NCBI GenBank assembly: GCA_019054805.1
Contig: JAHQIY010000025.1
Location: 124,001 to 188,000, forward strand
Source: Brachionus manjavacas
Lineage: Eukaryota > Rotifera > Eurotatoria > Ploima > Brachionidae
Direction: 5' to 3'
Length of the DNA: 64,000 nt
Both the position numbers and the translations under genes were made by a program. Numbering within the stretch: the stretch's first letter is position 1; every line of letters begins with the position of its first letter. The notes below the pieces were generated by a model, which was not told the origin of the DNA, searched no databases, and saw only the letters and a program-made list of their open reading frames with translations. Shown in pieces: positions 13,369 through 24,008 of this stretch.

Positions 13369-15357
13369 TTTCACAATATTCTAAAATTAGATAAAAAAAA
13401 CCCAGTTACTACAATATTTTTTTTTTCAGATTTTGTAAGTTTTATGCTAATTTTTTTAAATTTCATTTATTAATATTCTCATTTTGTTTTCTCGAAAAAT
13501 GCCAAAAATTCGTAAATACTGAAGAAAAATCTTTGCCAATTTCCAACGCTGGCAGAAGACTAAAAAAGTTTAAATTGCCTAATTTTAGTGACTATTATTA
13601 ATAAACAAAACTGAGAGTCTCTTTCCGATTTTATTTCGGAGTTTAAGTCAATTTCTTTTTCTAAATCCATTTTAAATACAAAAAAAACATTTTTTTTAGA
13701 ATTTTTGTATTCAAAAATTTATGGTTTAAAAGCCTTGGTGATTAGAACGATTTTTTTCAAATATAATCATCAAAAATTTGTGTTCTTTATTTAAGAATAC
13801 TGAATTTTCTAGGAAAAAAAGCGTCTTTTAATTCTTTATTTTTTTGCGTAATCTATTTAGGAACACTAAAATTTCCTTATATAAAAAAGTACACTATAGT
13901 TCCTTTTAAGTCTACTTAATAATGGAATTCAGATTTTTATCCAAACCTTTTAGTGAACCCGATTGCTTAAACAAGACCCCGTCACCTGAACCAAAGGACA
14001 CAAAAACAACAAAATTACTTTGCAGTGGCTTGAATTGAAAAATTTTCCCATTTTTTTTTTAGAAAAAATTATTAAGATTTTTGTATTTTTATTTGTAAGT
14101 AGAAATAGTTTTCAGCTAATCTTAGGGTAATTCGCTTATTCACTAGAAAATTAAATGAAAATATTATGTAGCTAATTTTCGTAATTCTATAATCAAATAT
14201 TTATTTAATTATTTGAAAAAATATCAGCTTCATTGGCAATATATGAATTACAGAAAATAAAGTTTGTGTAATTTAAGCTCTGAAGCAAAGTTTTGAAATG
14301 AGGAATTTAGCAAGTTAATTATTTTTAACAATTTAATTGAAGTTTAACAAAATACTGCCAGTGAGACATTTTGCTCTTTGTTGATAAAAATGATGGAAAT
14401 TTTTAATCAATTCTTGAAAACTAATGCACTTGACTTGAATTGTTCAAGTTTAACAACATAAACAAAACGCAATTAGGATCTATTAATCTAAATTAATAAA
14501 CACAATTTATCGCATGCAACTTTTATTTATTTAGTCAAGCAGATAACTTATTTCCATACCAGAAATTTTCGGAAATAAACTATGTAATCATCTTAAAGTG
14601 TATCAGACCATTAGGTTCCCATAAAAATCTATACATTATAAGAATAACAACATTTGATGCATTTAGATTTTTTCTACGAACAAATCCGACAATTAGTCAC
14701 ATGAAATTCTAATTAGCAGATATAACTCTTCAAAAAATAGAATATTTAAAAAGCTCTTTTAAGAAACTAATTCACTCACTATTATTTTCTCTCATAAATT
14801 TTTCAATTTTTTTAGTTCTATTTTTTATTTTTTATTTTAAATTTTAAAACAATTTTGGTTTTTTAAATGATCAAACGCACATTTTTACAAAATCCCTCTT
14901 AGAGATTTATTGATACTCATTGCGAATGCTGATCTTTAAAGAGTCTTTTGAATTCAAAAGAAAATTTTAAGCCTCGGAATTAATGGCATCCTTGGTATGG
15001 TAACATTTTTTAAAAGTTGGGATATTTCTCAAAAATTTAACAAATTGATCTTTTTTAACTTTTCAAGTTGCTGCGAAAGAAATTCTTGTCATTATATGTT
15101 TATTGTTTTTAAAGCAGAAATGATTTAGACTTTAAAAAAATTAAAGTTTTCAAGATAATTAGACTTCGTCTGATCATAAAATTAAAAGAAAAAAAGAGAG
15201 TGCAAAATTAATTAATTAAATTCTGTTCAAACTTAAAATATATTTTTTTAGATGGTAGATTATTAGGTTGCTGAATTTATTTTGATCAATTGTTTTTTTA
15301 ATTCGGAAAACAAATTCTGTTGATTTTAACTTTCAAAAATTGTATTATTTTTCATCT
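13369..15357. other. Gene-poor AT-rich stretch
   Basis: No coding exon, RNA gene or clear repeat is visible on either strand. Confidence 0.45.
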
Positions 15358-15600
15358 ACAGTGGTGATTTGGTAACAGTATTTTACGAAAAATTACGTAA
15401 AATATCGTTAATTAACAAAATTTTACCACATTTTACGTAAATTAACGTAAAATCCGAAAAGTGAGAAAGAGGTATTTTACGAAAAATTGCGTAAATTTTC
15501 AGGATTTTGAGATAATTTTGGTTAAATTTGCTAAAATTCAAAACGGCCAATTTAAAATTCAAAAATTTAATCAAAAATTTACCAAATACGAGTGGTGAAC
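15358..15600. repeat. TTACG-rich MITE-like repeat, copy B
   Basis: Starts CAGTGGTGATTTGGTAA and ends near TTACCAAATACGAGTGGTG, so the ATTTGGTAA word is inverted at the two ends. The interior repeats TTTTACG(A/T)AAA on both strands. The short minus-strand reading frame here is a by-product of the repeat. Confidence 0.6.
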
Positions 15601-16420
15601 AAGGACCCATAACCGATTTATAAAGTACTTTGGAGTCTCAACTCCAAATTTATTTTTTCAAAGACTCGATTTCATGTAAACAAACTATAAAATTTTTATC
15701 TATTATTATTTTTTAGAAGATGGAACTTAATTTCTAATCAATTCAAAAAAAAAATGAAACAAAAAAATTTAAGTTTTTAAGTTTTTTGATTCAATGAGTC
15801 TATAGACTGAATTCCTGCTAGGGATATTTCGAAATTTGCCATCAATCATCATTTGTTTCCAAATAGAGTACAATTTTTTGCCAAATGCTACATCATGTAC
15901 ATTGATACTGTAGTTCATCTATTTTCCTAAAATTCTCAACCAGGATATTTTATAGCACCCTCCAAGGACCAAAACTACTGAATGAAAATAAGCATTGAAA
16001 AATAATTTTAGCTCTCGGTTTCTCTTCACTTAAGGTACCTGTAGTTGAAAAATTCAATTCGGGATTTTTTCGATTAAAGACATTTTTTTAATTTCAGAGT
16101 GAGATAAGTTATTATTATTACTAATTGCGTGTAACAGATATGACTCCTTCAGCATAAATAAAAATTTAAAAAATATCTAGATGGAAAAATAAGTAAAAAA
16201 ATATCAGCAAAAGAGCTTCTAAAATATATTTTATCAGTTAGAACAGGTATTTAAACACATAATTGAGGTTTTAAATAATTAGTAGAAAATTAAAGTAAAA
16301 AATTTAATTTCAATCAATTTTTTATTTAATTTGAAATTTAAAATAAAATATAGAATGTTTTTGTTAGTTATTAACTTAATAATTTGATATTAATTTCGAT
16401 CAACTCAATTTTATTTATTC

Positions 16421-16430
16421 ATTTGTTCAG
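16421..16430 (+). promoter_or_regulatory. 3' splice acceptor upstream of the KCTD start
   Basis: A pyrimidine-rich tract ending ATTTGTTCAG lies 26 nt before the ATG at 16457, implying a 5' UTR intron or a spliced-leader acceptor. Confidence 0.5.
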
Positions 16431-16456
16431 GAAAAGAATTTTAGAAAAAAAATCCG

Positions 16457-17230
16457 ATGGCGGGAAGTGACGATTTAATTGTGGAATTGAACATTGGCGG
16501 CGTGTATTATACCACTACCACAAAAACTCTGTGCCATGAGAGCAACAGTTTGTTCAGTCAGATGTTTGAGACCAAGTCCCAAGTGAAAGATTCGAAAAAC
16601 CGCATCTTCATTGACAGAGACGGCCTTTTGTTTCGATATGTATTGGACTTTTTGAGGAATAGACAATTAATTTTGCCAGAAAACTTCAGTGAAAAAAAGC
16701 GCCTTAAATGCGAAGCAGAATTTTTTAGATTGCCAAATATGCTAAAATTAATTGGCGACTCGGACACAATTAATGGACATGCAATCAATGCTGCTAATTT
16801 AAAACCTGAGCGCTGCATTAGTTCAGCACCTGTTGGTGGCAGAAAGAAATTCACAAACGGCTGCATAATTGTTGGGTACAGAGGCACTTTTTCTAATGGG
16901 CGCGACGGTCTAAATGATGTAAAGTTTAGGAAAATTTCCAGAATTTTAATCAGCGGAAGGGTTCAGCTGTGCCGAGAGGTTTTTGGTGATACATTGAACG
17001 AGAGCAGAGATCCAGACCATGGCGTCAGTGACAGATACACTTCGAGATTTTTTCTCAAGCATACTTTTTTGGAACAAGCGTTCGATACACTCATAGAATG
17101 CAATTTTAGGCTGGAGTGTGTCGGGGCCACTGGAGCAAATCCTTTTTATGACAAGGACAACAAGGCACTTATTGACAATGAAGAAAACAAATGGCTGCAT
17201 TATAACGAATTTGTATTTGTAAGAATCTAG
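16457..17230 (+). CDS. KCTD12: KCTD8/12/16-like BTB protein (GABA-B receptor auxiliary family)
   Basis: Single-exon 257-aa protein. Residues about 7-105 form a T1-type BTB domain (LIVELNIGGVYYTTTTKTL, IFIDRDGLLFRYVLDFLRN, EAEFFRLPNM), which tetramerises or pentamerises in this family. Residues about 133-257 form the H1 domain specific to KCTD8/12/16 (CIIVGYRGTFSNGRDGLNDV, LCREVFGDTLNESRDPD, DRYTSRFFLKHTFLEQAFD, ending YNEFVFVRI). In vertebrates these subunits bind the GABA-B2 tail and Gbeta-gamma and speed desensitisation; the rotifer-like protein probably does the same, by inference. There is one intact ORF and the start is the first ATG in a good context (ATGG). A polyadenylation-like AATAAA lies near 17366. 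Minus-strand frames across it are shadows. Confidence 0.93.
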   Translation: MAGSDDLIVELNIGGVYYTTTTKTLCHESNSLFSQMFETKSQVKDSKNRIFIDRDGLLFRYVLDFLRNRQLILPENFSEKKRLKCEAEFFRLPNMLKLIGDSDTINGHAINAANLKPERCISSAPVGGRKKFTNGCIIVGYRGTFSNGRDGLNDVKFRKISRILISGRVQLCREVFGDTLNESRDPDHGVSDRYTSRFFLKHTFLEQAFDTLIECNFRLECVGATGANPFYDKDNKALIDNEENKWLHYNEFVFVRI

Positions 17231-17519
17231 AACTAATCACTTGCTCGATAACAAAATCAGTAATTAATTGAGTTAATATTATTATTTTTTTAGATTTTTT
17301 TAGATCAAATGTTTACTTTTTAATTTGAGCATTTTTGAAAATTTTTAGCAAAATTTAATTAATAATAAACTTTTTTTTTTAATTTTATCTCAAAATATTT
17401 AAATTCAGCTAACTGTTTATTGCCCTCTTAATTTATTAACATTATATTTAAAAATTAATTTGCCCTTACAAAAAAACTCTATAAATTTAGATTAATCATG
17501 CTAGCTAATTCATCCATGT

Positions 17520-17820
17520 ACAGTGCTGCTACAATACCTTGAATTCACCATATTTACCGTAAAATATGGTAATCTAAAAAAGGGTATTTTTCGTAAAATA
17601 ACGATAATTATCGTAAAATACCGATAATTATTATAAAATTCAGTGAAAAAAAAAATTTCCAAAATTTCTCGAAAAAAACCGATTTTCATGAAAAAAATTT
17701 TTTTTATGAACTTTTGAAAAAGGAAAAAAAAAAATTTGATTGAATTTTGTGACAAAAATTGACGTAAATTTCAGTAAATTTTTGTAAAAAAAAAAGGTAA
17801 AAAATGGTAAAAATTCAACA
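17520..17820. repeat. TTACG-rich MITE-like repeat, copy C
   Basis: Begins near ACAGTGCTGCTACAATACC and is dense in CGTAAAATA, CGATAATTATCG and related short palindromes. It lies about 300 bp downstream of the KCTD gene. Right boundary uncertain. Confidence 0.55.
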
Positions 17821-18850
17821 AAAAAGAAAAAAATGGATTTTTTATTATTTACTTCAATTTTTTTTAAACAAATTATGAAAATTAATATTCAACTATTTTC
17901 TTATCAATTTATCATTTTACAAAACAAATTAAACAAATTGATATAAAATTTGACTCAATTAGGAAATTTTGATTATTTTTTTCTTAATTCAAAAATTAAT
18001 TTCACTTTTTTTATTAAATATTAATTTATAGCAAAGTTTTGTCAAATATTTAAAAAAAAATATTAAGAAAAATGTATTTTAATTTTAAATAATTTTGATG
18101 ATTCATTTAACCTTTGAAATATAAAATATAAAAAATTGTACCTTTAAAAGATTGTATTCCATCACGAGTGCTAAGTTAAGATCTATTTTTTCTGTCTTTC
18201 TTATATATCTGCATTATTTTACGTTTTAAAAGCAATTTAATCATCAAGGTATTCTTTAAATAAATTCAGATAAATTTTTTTTTAAATTTTTTGACAAAAA
18301 TTTATCGTATGATACAGAAATCTGCGCAAAATTCACTCAAAAAATATATTGAAATTAATATTGATTTCAAAAATAAATGAAAAAATATCTATTATTTCGA
18401 AAAATACCTTTTTTTTTAATTTTTTAGCCAAATATTGCTCAATGACTTGCATTTTATAATTACCAAATTTTTAAAACTAATTTAATAATTAAAAAAAGAA
18501 TTGATAACATATACACAACTTTAAAAAAATAAAACTCAACTAAAAAAAACTAGTTATCTCAGCACTAAAATAAAATTCTCCTGTACACACAAGCCTCTAA
18601 TTGAATTTACAAATTCGAAAAGATTTCTATAAATTAAGATGTTGTTTAACTTCAGCTTGAAATTGAAAAAAAATCTCAAGAAATTTATGCATGAGCAATC
18701 TTTATTTTCAATTTTCTATAAAATTTTAAAAATGTTTTTGTATTAGAATAAATTAAGAATTTTTTTTTCAATTTAATTTCTCCATTTACTTTAAATTTTA
18801 TCAAACATTGCTTTAAGAAAATTCCACTACTCTAAATTTAATCATCAAAT
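17821..18850. other. AT-rich intergenic stretch
   Basis: Homopolymer-rich A/T sequence with no coding or structured feature that I can support. Confidence 0.45.
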
Positions 18851-18853
18851 TTT

Positions 18854-18863
18854 GCTATTTTAG
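18854..18863 (+). promoter_or_regulatory. 3' splice acceptor two bases before the start codon
   Basis: TTGCTATTTTAG ends at 18863 and the ATG starts at 18866. A cis 5' UTR intron or a spliced leader must join almost directly at the start codon. Confidence 0.5.
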
Positions 18864-18865
18864 AG

Positions 18866-19639
18866 ATGCCGTATCCTGAGCACATAATTTCGCTTGGAGA
18901 ATCGCTGGACAAGAAAAGCATCGAAATGGTACATGCTTTTTCCACAAAAAATTACGGGCCATTTCAGTATCTCAACGAAATAGATCCTTTAAATGAAGAT
19001 GAACATAAAAAACTTGTCAAAAATTTCAAAAGGGGTATTTATGCCATTGGTAAGCCCAAAAACGAATCACTTGAAATATTTCATTTGGACGATCGAAACC
19101 CGATCACGGTTTATCGTCCATTTAGATTTTTGATAGGTGAAGCTGTTTCACGTGACAATAAGACATCTTTTTTGGTTTACATACCGAATCCATACTTAAA
19201 TGAATTGAAAAATATCCAAAGTGAAAATGCCCAAATGAGGGTCAAGGAAATAAGTGCTGCGTCCAAAAAGCACAATGAATTTTTTGAAAATTTTTTCAAT
19301 AGATTACAGGAAGAGTCTCAAAAAGTTTTGGATAATTTATTTCAATCAACAAAATTAAGAGATTTGGCACTGAATGGTAATCAAAATCTAAATTTACCAT
19401 TTCAAATAATGGAAGCCATTCGTTTTAACAAAATTGGTCCTAGTGACCAATTACCAATAGGTCAATTTGTGGCCCATGAGGAAAATATTGAATTACCTAA
19501 TGGTCAAGTGAAGAAATTAATTTTGACCATTACTACCAACTATAATGGATCGACTACACAAGATTACACTGAAGAAGATTGCTATATTAAGGAAACAACT
19601 CAAAATTATTCAATTCTTTACAATTTGGTTTCAAAATAA
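18866..19639 (+). CDS. Unrecognised 257-aa protein, single exon
   Basis: I do not recognise this protein. The ORF is intact, with clearly higher GC and ordinary amino-acid composition against an AT-rich background, so I take it as real. There is no signal peptide or membrane segment. Residues about 1-115 look globular and mixed alpha/beta (PYPEHIISLGESLD, GIYAIGKPKNESLEIFHLDD, YRPFRFLIGEAVSRDNKTS). Residues about 115-165 are charged and helical (NELKNIQSENAQMRVKEI, HNEFFENFFNRLQEESQKV). The C-terminal part reads as beta strands (IGQFVAHEENIELPNGQ, KLILTITTNYNGS). The stop is followed by AATAATAAAA-type polyadenylation signals. It could be a lineage-restricted gene; no function is proposed. 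Confidence 0.75.
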   Translation: MPYPEHIISLGESLDKKSIEMVHAFSTKNYGPFQYLNEIDPLNEDEHKKLVKNFKRGIYAIGKPKNESLEIFHLDDRNPITVYRPFRFLIGEAVSRDNKTSFLVYIPNPYLNELKNIQSENAQMRVKEISAASKKHNEFFENFFNRLQEESQKVLDNLFQSTKLRDLALNGNQNLNLPFQIMEAIRFNKIGPSDQLPIGQFVAHEENIELPNGQVKKLILTITTNYNGSTTQDYTEEDCYIKETTQNYSILYNLVSK

Positions 19640-20150
19640 CCAGAAATGATAGAATTTTTATGATCATTTAAATTTTTTTTCTCATAATAATAAAAAAAAG
19701 CTCACTGTTAAATCGATCATAAAAATTTTAACTTTTTTAAATTCAAATGAAAAAATAAACTTAACTAAAAAAATCAAGAATGAAGGAAAAAAATCCTTAG
19801 CTAGTTATTAATTATTAAATAGAAACATTTCAATAATAAATAAATAAACCAAGATGTGCCAGGCACACATTTTTGATTCTAGCTCTTTTGCAATATTGAA
19901 ACTTAGAGTTAATTTGTTTAAATTAATTAAAATTTAATATTGACGTTAAATAATTTTTATCCACAAATTTAATAAAAACTACCACAAATATAATAAACGA
20001 TGAATAAAAACAATAAAAAAAGATATAAGTTATTGAATATTAATTATTTTATTTATTTCATAACAAATATAAGAAAAAAAGAAAAATAATAATAAAAAAA
20101 AACTAATTTTTATTAATTAATACAAAATTGATAATTATTTAAAAAAGAAA
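19640..20150. other. AT-rich intergenic stretch
   Basis: 3' flank of the preceding gene, with A/T-rich low-complexity sequence and nothing further that I can support. Confidence 0.4.
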
Positions 20151-20153
20151 AAA

Positions 20154-21514
20154 TTAATCTTGAGTACATTTGTTAATGCAATAATAGTACCTACGTTTTT
20201 TCATCGGCTCGTTGCATTTTTTGCAATTAACATTGGCATTCTCACTGTTAGCTTCAACTTCTACAGTCTTAGCTCTTTTATTTGGTCTTGATGTGTCGTC
20301 AAAAGTTTCATCGTTTTCAACTATAACCCCTTCGTCTAATTGTACTACATCAGAAGGCTGTTTATTGTAGCATGATAAATTTTTTCTAGACGCACCAATT
20401 TTTCTCTTTTTTTCGATTGGAACATCCATGCCAATATCTTTAAAATCAAATAAGCGCAGACGAAAACTACAAGGAATCACATGTGAACATATATAATTTT
20501 TAAGCCAATACCAACAAGTACATTTGCTTAGTTTCCAATTATCTTTGTTGGATGTTATACTCTTTTTTCAAGTCTAAAGACATTTTGAAAACCTTTTGTA
20601 ATCGCATCTGCATTATCTGCAACTAGAATCGTTGGACATATTTTGACTTCATATACATTGAATGCTGCTAATTCAACTGACCTAAAATCTTGATTATTTT
20701 CAGAAGCACATAATGCTAAACCAAAAGGATGAATTTTTTTTGCTTTATCAGTAGTACCACCTGTAAGTGCTGGATATCCACCATAGGTAATTTTATAGGT
20801 CGCATCAGATAATATGTAATTTGTCTCTAATGCGAATTGAATCAGCTTTTTCGTTGTCAAAAAAACTCTGAAAACTTGGTTCGGAAAACTTTCATATTCA
20901 AAATTTGCAACAAAAACTTGATTTTCATCATCCGGAACTTGCTCGCACCATTGTTTGAGATCATTTAAACTCGGTTGAGATGTTTGTTTTTTTGTTTTTC
21001 TAATTGATTGCAAAATATTGTTAATTTTAACTTTTGCTGGTGGTTGAATGCCGTCTCTTATCAATTGCTTGATAATACCTTCAGCTTTGACACCAAGTTG
21101 TTCTAACTCTTTAATCCTTAACATTAACCTATCTTCAATTTTTTCTCTTTCTTGCTCTGGATGATTTGAATGGTCATCAATTGAAACGAAACAATGACCA
21201 GACGAACCTTCAGTTGATTGCAAATAAAGAGATGCCCTACATCCCTTAGAAAGATACCTACAATAAAAACGATATTTTTCACCGTTTTGATGTTTAAATT
21301 GCAGGTTTTTTCCTTTTACTTCACCCCTAACAATTTTCTCAGAAAATTCATTATAATTGTCGTAGCTGCAAAAGAATTCGTATTCGATGTTTGCTCCTCT
21401 TTTTTTCGTATCAATTTGCTTTAACACGACCACGTTTTCCGCATCGACCAAGGTGTCGTCGTCAGGGTTCATCAAGGCACTCTCATTTGAAACAGTTTTT
21501 GGATCGTTTTCCAT
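20154..21514 (-). pseudogene. MULE (Mutator-like) transposase, internally deleted
   Basis: The N-terminal 319-aa piece (21514-20555) has a FLYWCH/WRKY-like finger region (YRFYCRYLSKGCRASLYLQS, then HSNHPE) and the first half of the MULE DDE core (ILSDATYKITYGGYPALTGG, then ILVADNADAITKGFQNVF). It stops at about 20555. After a frameshift, 20554-20154 supplies the C-terminal SWIM zinc finger (CTCWYWLKNYICSHVI, pattern CxC...CxH), a nuclear-localisation-like KKRK stretch and a terminal Cys motif (CKKCNEPMKK ... CINKC). The part carrying the third catalytic acidic residue is missing, so the copy cannot transpose. A related C-terminus lies at 22834-23150. Confidence 0.82.
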
Positions 21515-21606
21515 TTTTTTTAGATAAAATTAGAATTTAAATTTGGTAAAATACCAGAAGTGTAAAGTTTATAAATAGTCAACTACAAAGTTTTATCATC
21601 ATTAAG

Positions 21607-21745
21607 GTGTAGTTAATTAATTTGTTAATTAGTTGTCACAAAAAAATTAAGGGTATTCTCAAAATGTATTATTTTTTTAAGTTAATTAATTAGTTAATTA
21701 GTAAACACAAAAAAATTAAGAGTATTTTCAAAATGTATTATTTAT
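21607..21745. repeat. Tandem duplication, two units of about 80 bp
   Basis: Two adjacent near-identical copies, each containing GTTAATTA, then CACAAAAAAATTAAG and AAAATGTATTATTT. Located just upstream of the MULE remnant. Confidence 0.65.
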
Positions 21746-21960
21746 TTATTATTAATGTGCGGAATTTATTGATTTTATTATCAAATATTAAAATAAGTGT
21801 TAAAATACAAATATCAATTTTTATTTAATTACATTTGACAATTTTTAGCAAAATTAAAAGATAAACCGCAAAAAATATATTTATTACCAAATTTAATAAA
21901 AATATATCAAATAAAAAAAAATACTAAAAAGAACAAAAAATTACTCATTTTTTTTTTTAA

Positions 21961-22829
21961 CACTCAAAGGACCAATTGGTTTTAAAGACCCTTTTTGATG
22001 CTTATTTTGCTCTTTGCTCAATATATTTAATCATTTTTGACAATTTTTTTTTCATAAAATTTAAAATCAAAAAAACATAAAAATTAATTCATTTTTGTTT
22101 TAAAATCTTTTTATTTTTCTGCAAAAAAAATAATTTATACGTTAAGGCCCAAGAGGGTTTTTTGGACCGAACAGAAATATTGTCTTTTTTTTTTTAAAAT
22201 AAATTGAAGACCAAGCTAATTATGCTTTAAATTTCAAAATCTACTTAAATTAAATAATTCCTTTTATAAATTACAATTTTATGAACCATGTCTCGACGAA
22301 AAGCTGCCTTACAAGCCCCTGAACTTCTTAGAAATGCGGATGATACCCAATCAGTAGCCTCTGATAATGATTATGAGGATAATGATGACTCTGATAATGA
22401 TTTTGAAAATGAAATGGAAACAAAAAATCAGCCTAATGCTGAATATGATTCAGATGAAGAATCTGATAATGAAGAAACTGAAGAAACAAACATAGACAAA
22501 ACTTCGAAAAATGGACACTATGGATAAGATTGAAAGATGGAGAAGATAAAATAATTATTATTAAAAAATATTTAAAAAATTTAGATAAAAATATTTTTTT
22601 CTTGAATTTTTATCAAATTTTTTTAATAAATAATTTTAGGTTTTTACTTAAATCTAGACATATTTTTTTTGAAAGTATAACAAAAATGATAAAAGACATT
22701 TATTTTTGCAATCTGTAACATTTTTTAACATAATTTGAATAAATAATCTAGTTTATTTTATCTGAAAAGCAGGGGTTTTTTGGACCCCTTTGGTCCTTAA
22801 CGTAATAAAAAAAATTGGTCCTTTGAGTG
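21961..22829 (+). mobile_element. piggyBac-like element, 869 bp, TTAA duplication
   Basis: The termini are perfect 17-bp inverted repeats, CACTCAAAGGACCAATT at 21961 and its reverse complement ending at 22829. They are flanked by TTAA at 21957-21960 and 22830-22833, the signature of piggyBac insertion. Inside, 22288-22527 encodes an Asp/Glu-rich segment (SDNDYEDNDDSDNDFEN and DSDEESDNEETEE) like the acidic N-terminus of piggyBac transposases. It is followed, in another frame, by NGTLWIRLKDGEDK. The catalytic core is absent, so this is a non-autonomous deletion derivative. Confidence 0.88.
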
Positions 22830-22833
22830 TTAA

Positions 22834-23150
22834 GTTACTTTTTTTTTGTTTACATTTATTTTCTGGACAAAAATATTTTTTTTGTAAATGCTTACCACAC
22901 GTTTCACACATTTTACTCACACTTTCAGTAGTATTTTGTCGCTTGCTACTTGGTCATAGAACTGATTCATCAACGTCGAATATCAAATTTTCTTCTGGTT
23001 CTCTTAGATCAGACGGTTGAATTTGAAGACTTTTTAGAGTTTAAGCAGGAGCTTTCCTTTTTTTTTTGTTATGTATCGGCAAATCCAAGCAAATTGAGCT
23101 GAAATCCAGTTACTGGAGTCTAAACGAACACGAAATAACATGATTGCACT
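22834..23150 (-). pseudogene. Second MULE transposase C-terminus, decayed
   Basis: The minus strand reads KCNHVISCSFRL, a stop, LDFSSICLDLP, a basic KKKRKAPA, then QPSDLREPEENLIFDVDESVL, another stop, and CETCGKHLQKKYFCPENKC. The order (SWIM Cys/His, basic patch, acidic linker, final CxxC...C motif) matches the C-terminus of the MULE at 20154-20480, with considerable divergence. It abuts the right end of the piggyBac-like element. Two in-frame stops make it a relic. Confidence 0.65.
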
Positions 23151-23474
23151 TGTTTGAGGTGTTTTTTATTAAAAAAAGTATACTTTTAATCAATTAAGTA
23201 CAAAATCAGTAAAATTGATAATATTTTTATCAATTTATTATAAGATCATTAAAACAAATATTTTTTATTTGATATATAGATGTATTATTAAATTTATTGT
23301 ATTTTTTAATAAAAAAATGGGTATTAATTATATTACGCGCAAAATGAATAACAATTATTGAAATTAAAAAAAAATAAACATTTCAAATTAAATATTTTAT
23401 TCAATTATTTAGAAAAAACTCAAACTTCGTCTTAATGCATTTTATTTTTTTACTTTTTTTTTACATAGCCTTTA

Positions 23475-23600
23475 AAGCTTATGCTAAAACACCGACCCCC
23501 TGATTTTTACTAAAACACGGACCGCGGTCGGATGGTATTAGGAATGATCCTAAAACTTCCGACCACCAACCATTTTGTAGAGAATTTGATGAACTTTTAC
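23475..23600. repeat. TAAAACACGGA-containing repeat
   Basis: A GC-richer patch holds CTAAAACACGGACC and a related TAAAACACCGACC near 23480-23530, followed by GGTCGGATGG. The words match the terminal repeats of the MITE at 61395-61911. The second end is not found. Confidence 0.4.
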
Positions 23601-23852
23601 GCAAAAGAATCAGTTGGGTCACAAGACCTTGGTTTTGACTTGTAAAACTAGTTATTATTGCAGAAAAATAAATTGAACCCAAGCTCTTTTTTTTAAAAGC
23701 TCATAGCTGAATAACTAAAAGAAATAGCAAAAAATGGGCAAATTGAAGTTAATGATCAAATGTAAATTAAATCTTTTTTAAGTGTTAAATAAAATTCGAA
23801 TTTATATACAGTAAGAAATAATTTTATAAAGTATTTTTTTTCTATTTATTTT

Positions 23853-24008
23853 AGATGGTTTATTTTAGAAAATATCGATATTTACGAGAATCTTTAGTTA
23901 AAATGCCCAAAACATCAAGACGAAGACTTAAAAAAAGAAAAAATTGTTCATTAAAAATAAAAGACTCTGCAGAAAGTCTAAACAGAGTTCTGCACTTCTA
24001 CAGATGAA
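23853..24008 (+). other. Short ORF of unknown status
   Basis: A 51-aa reading frame (MVYFRKYRYLRESLVKMPK, rich in Arg/Lys) is preceded by an acceptor-like TTATTTTAG. It may be a transposon scrap; no family is recognised and nothing nearby supports expression. Confidence 0.2.

Noticed and set aside
16475-17200. Minus-strand ORFs across the KCTD gene
   Set aside because: Shadow frames of an intact, well-matched coding sequence on the + strand.
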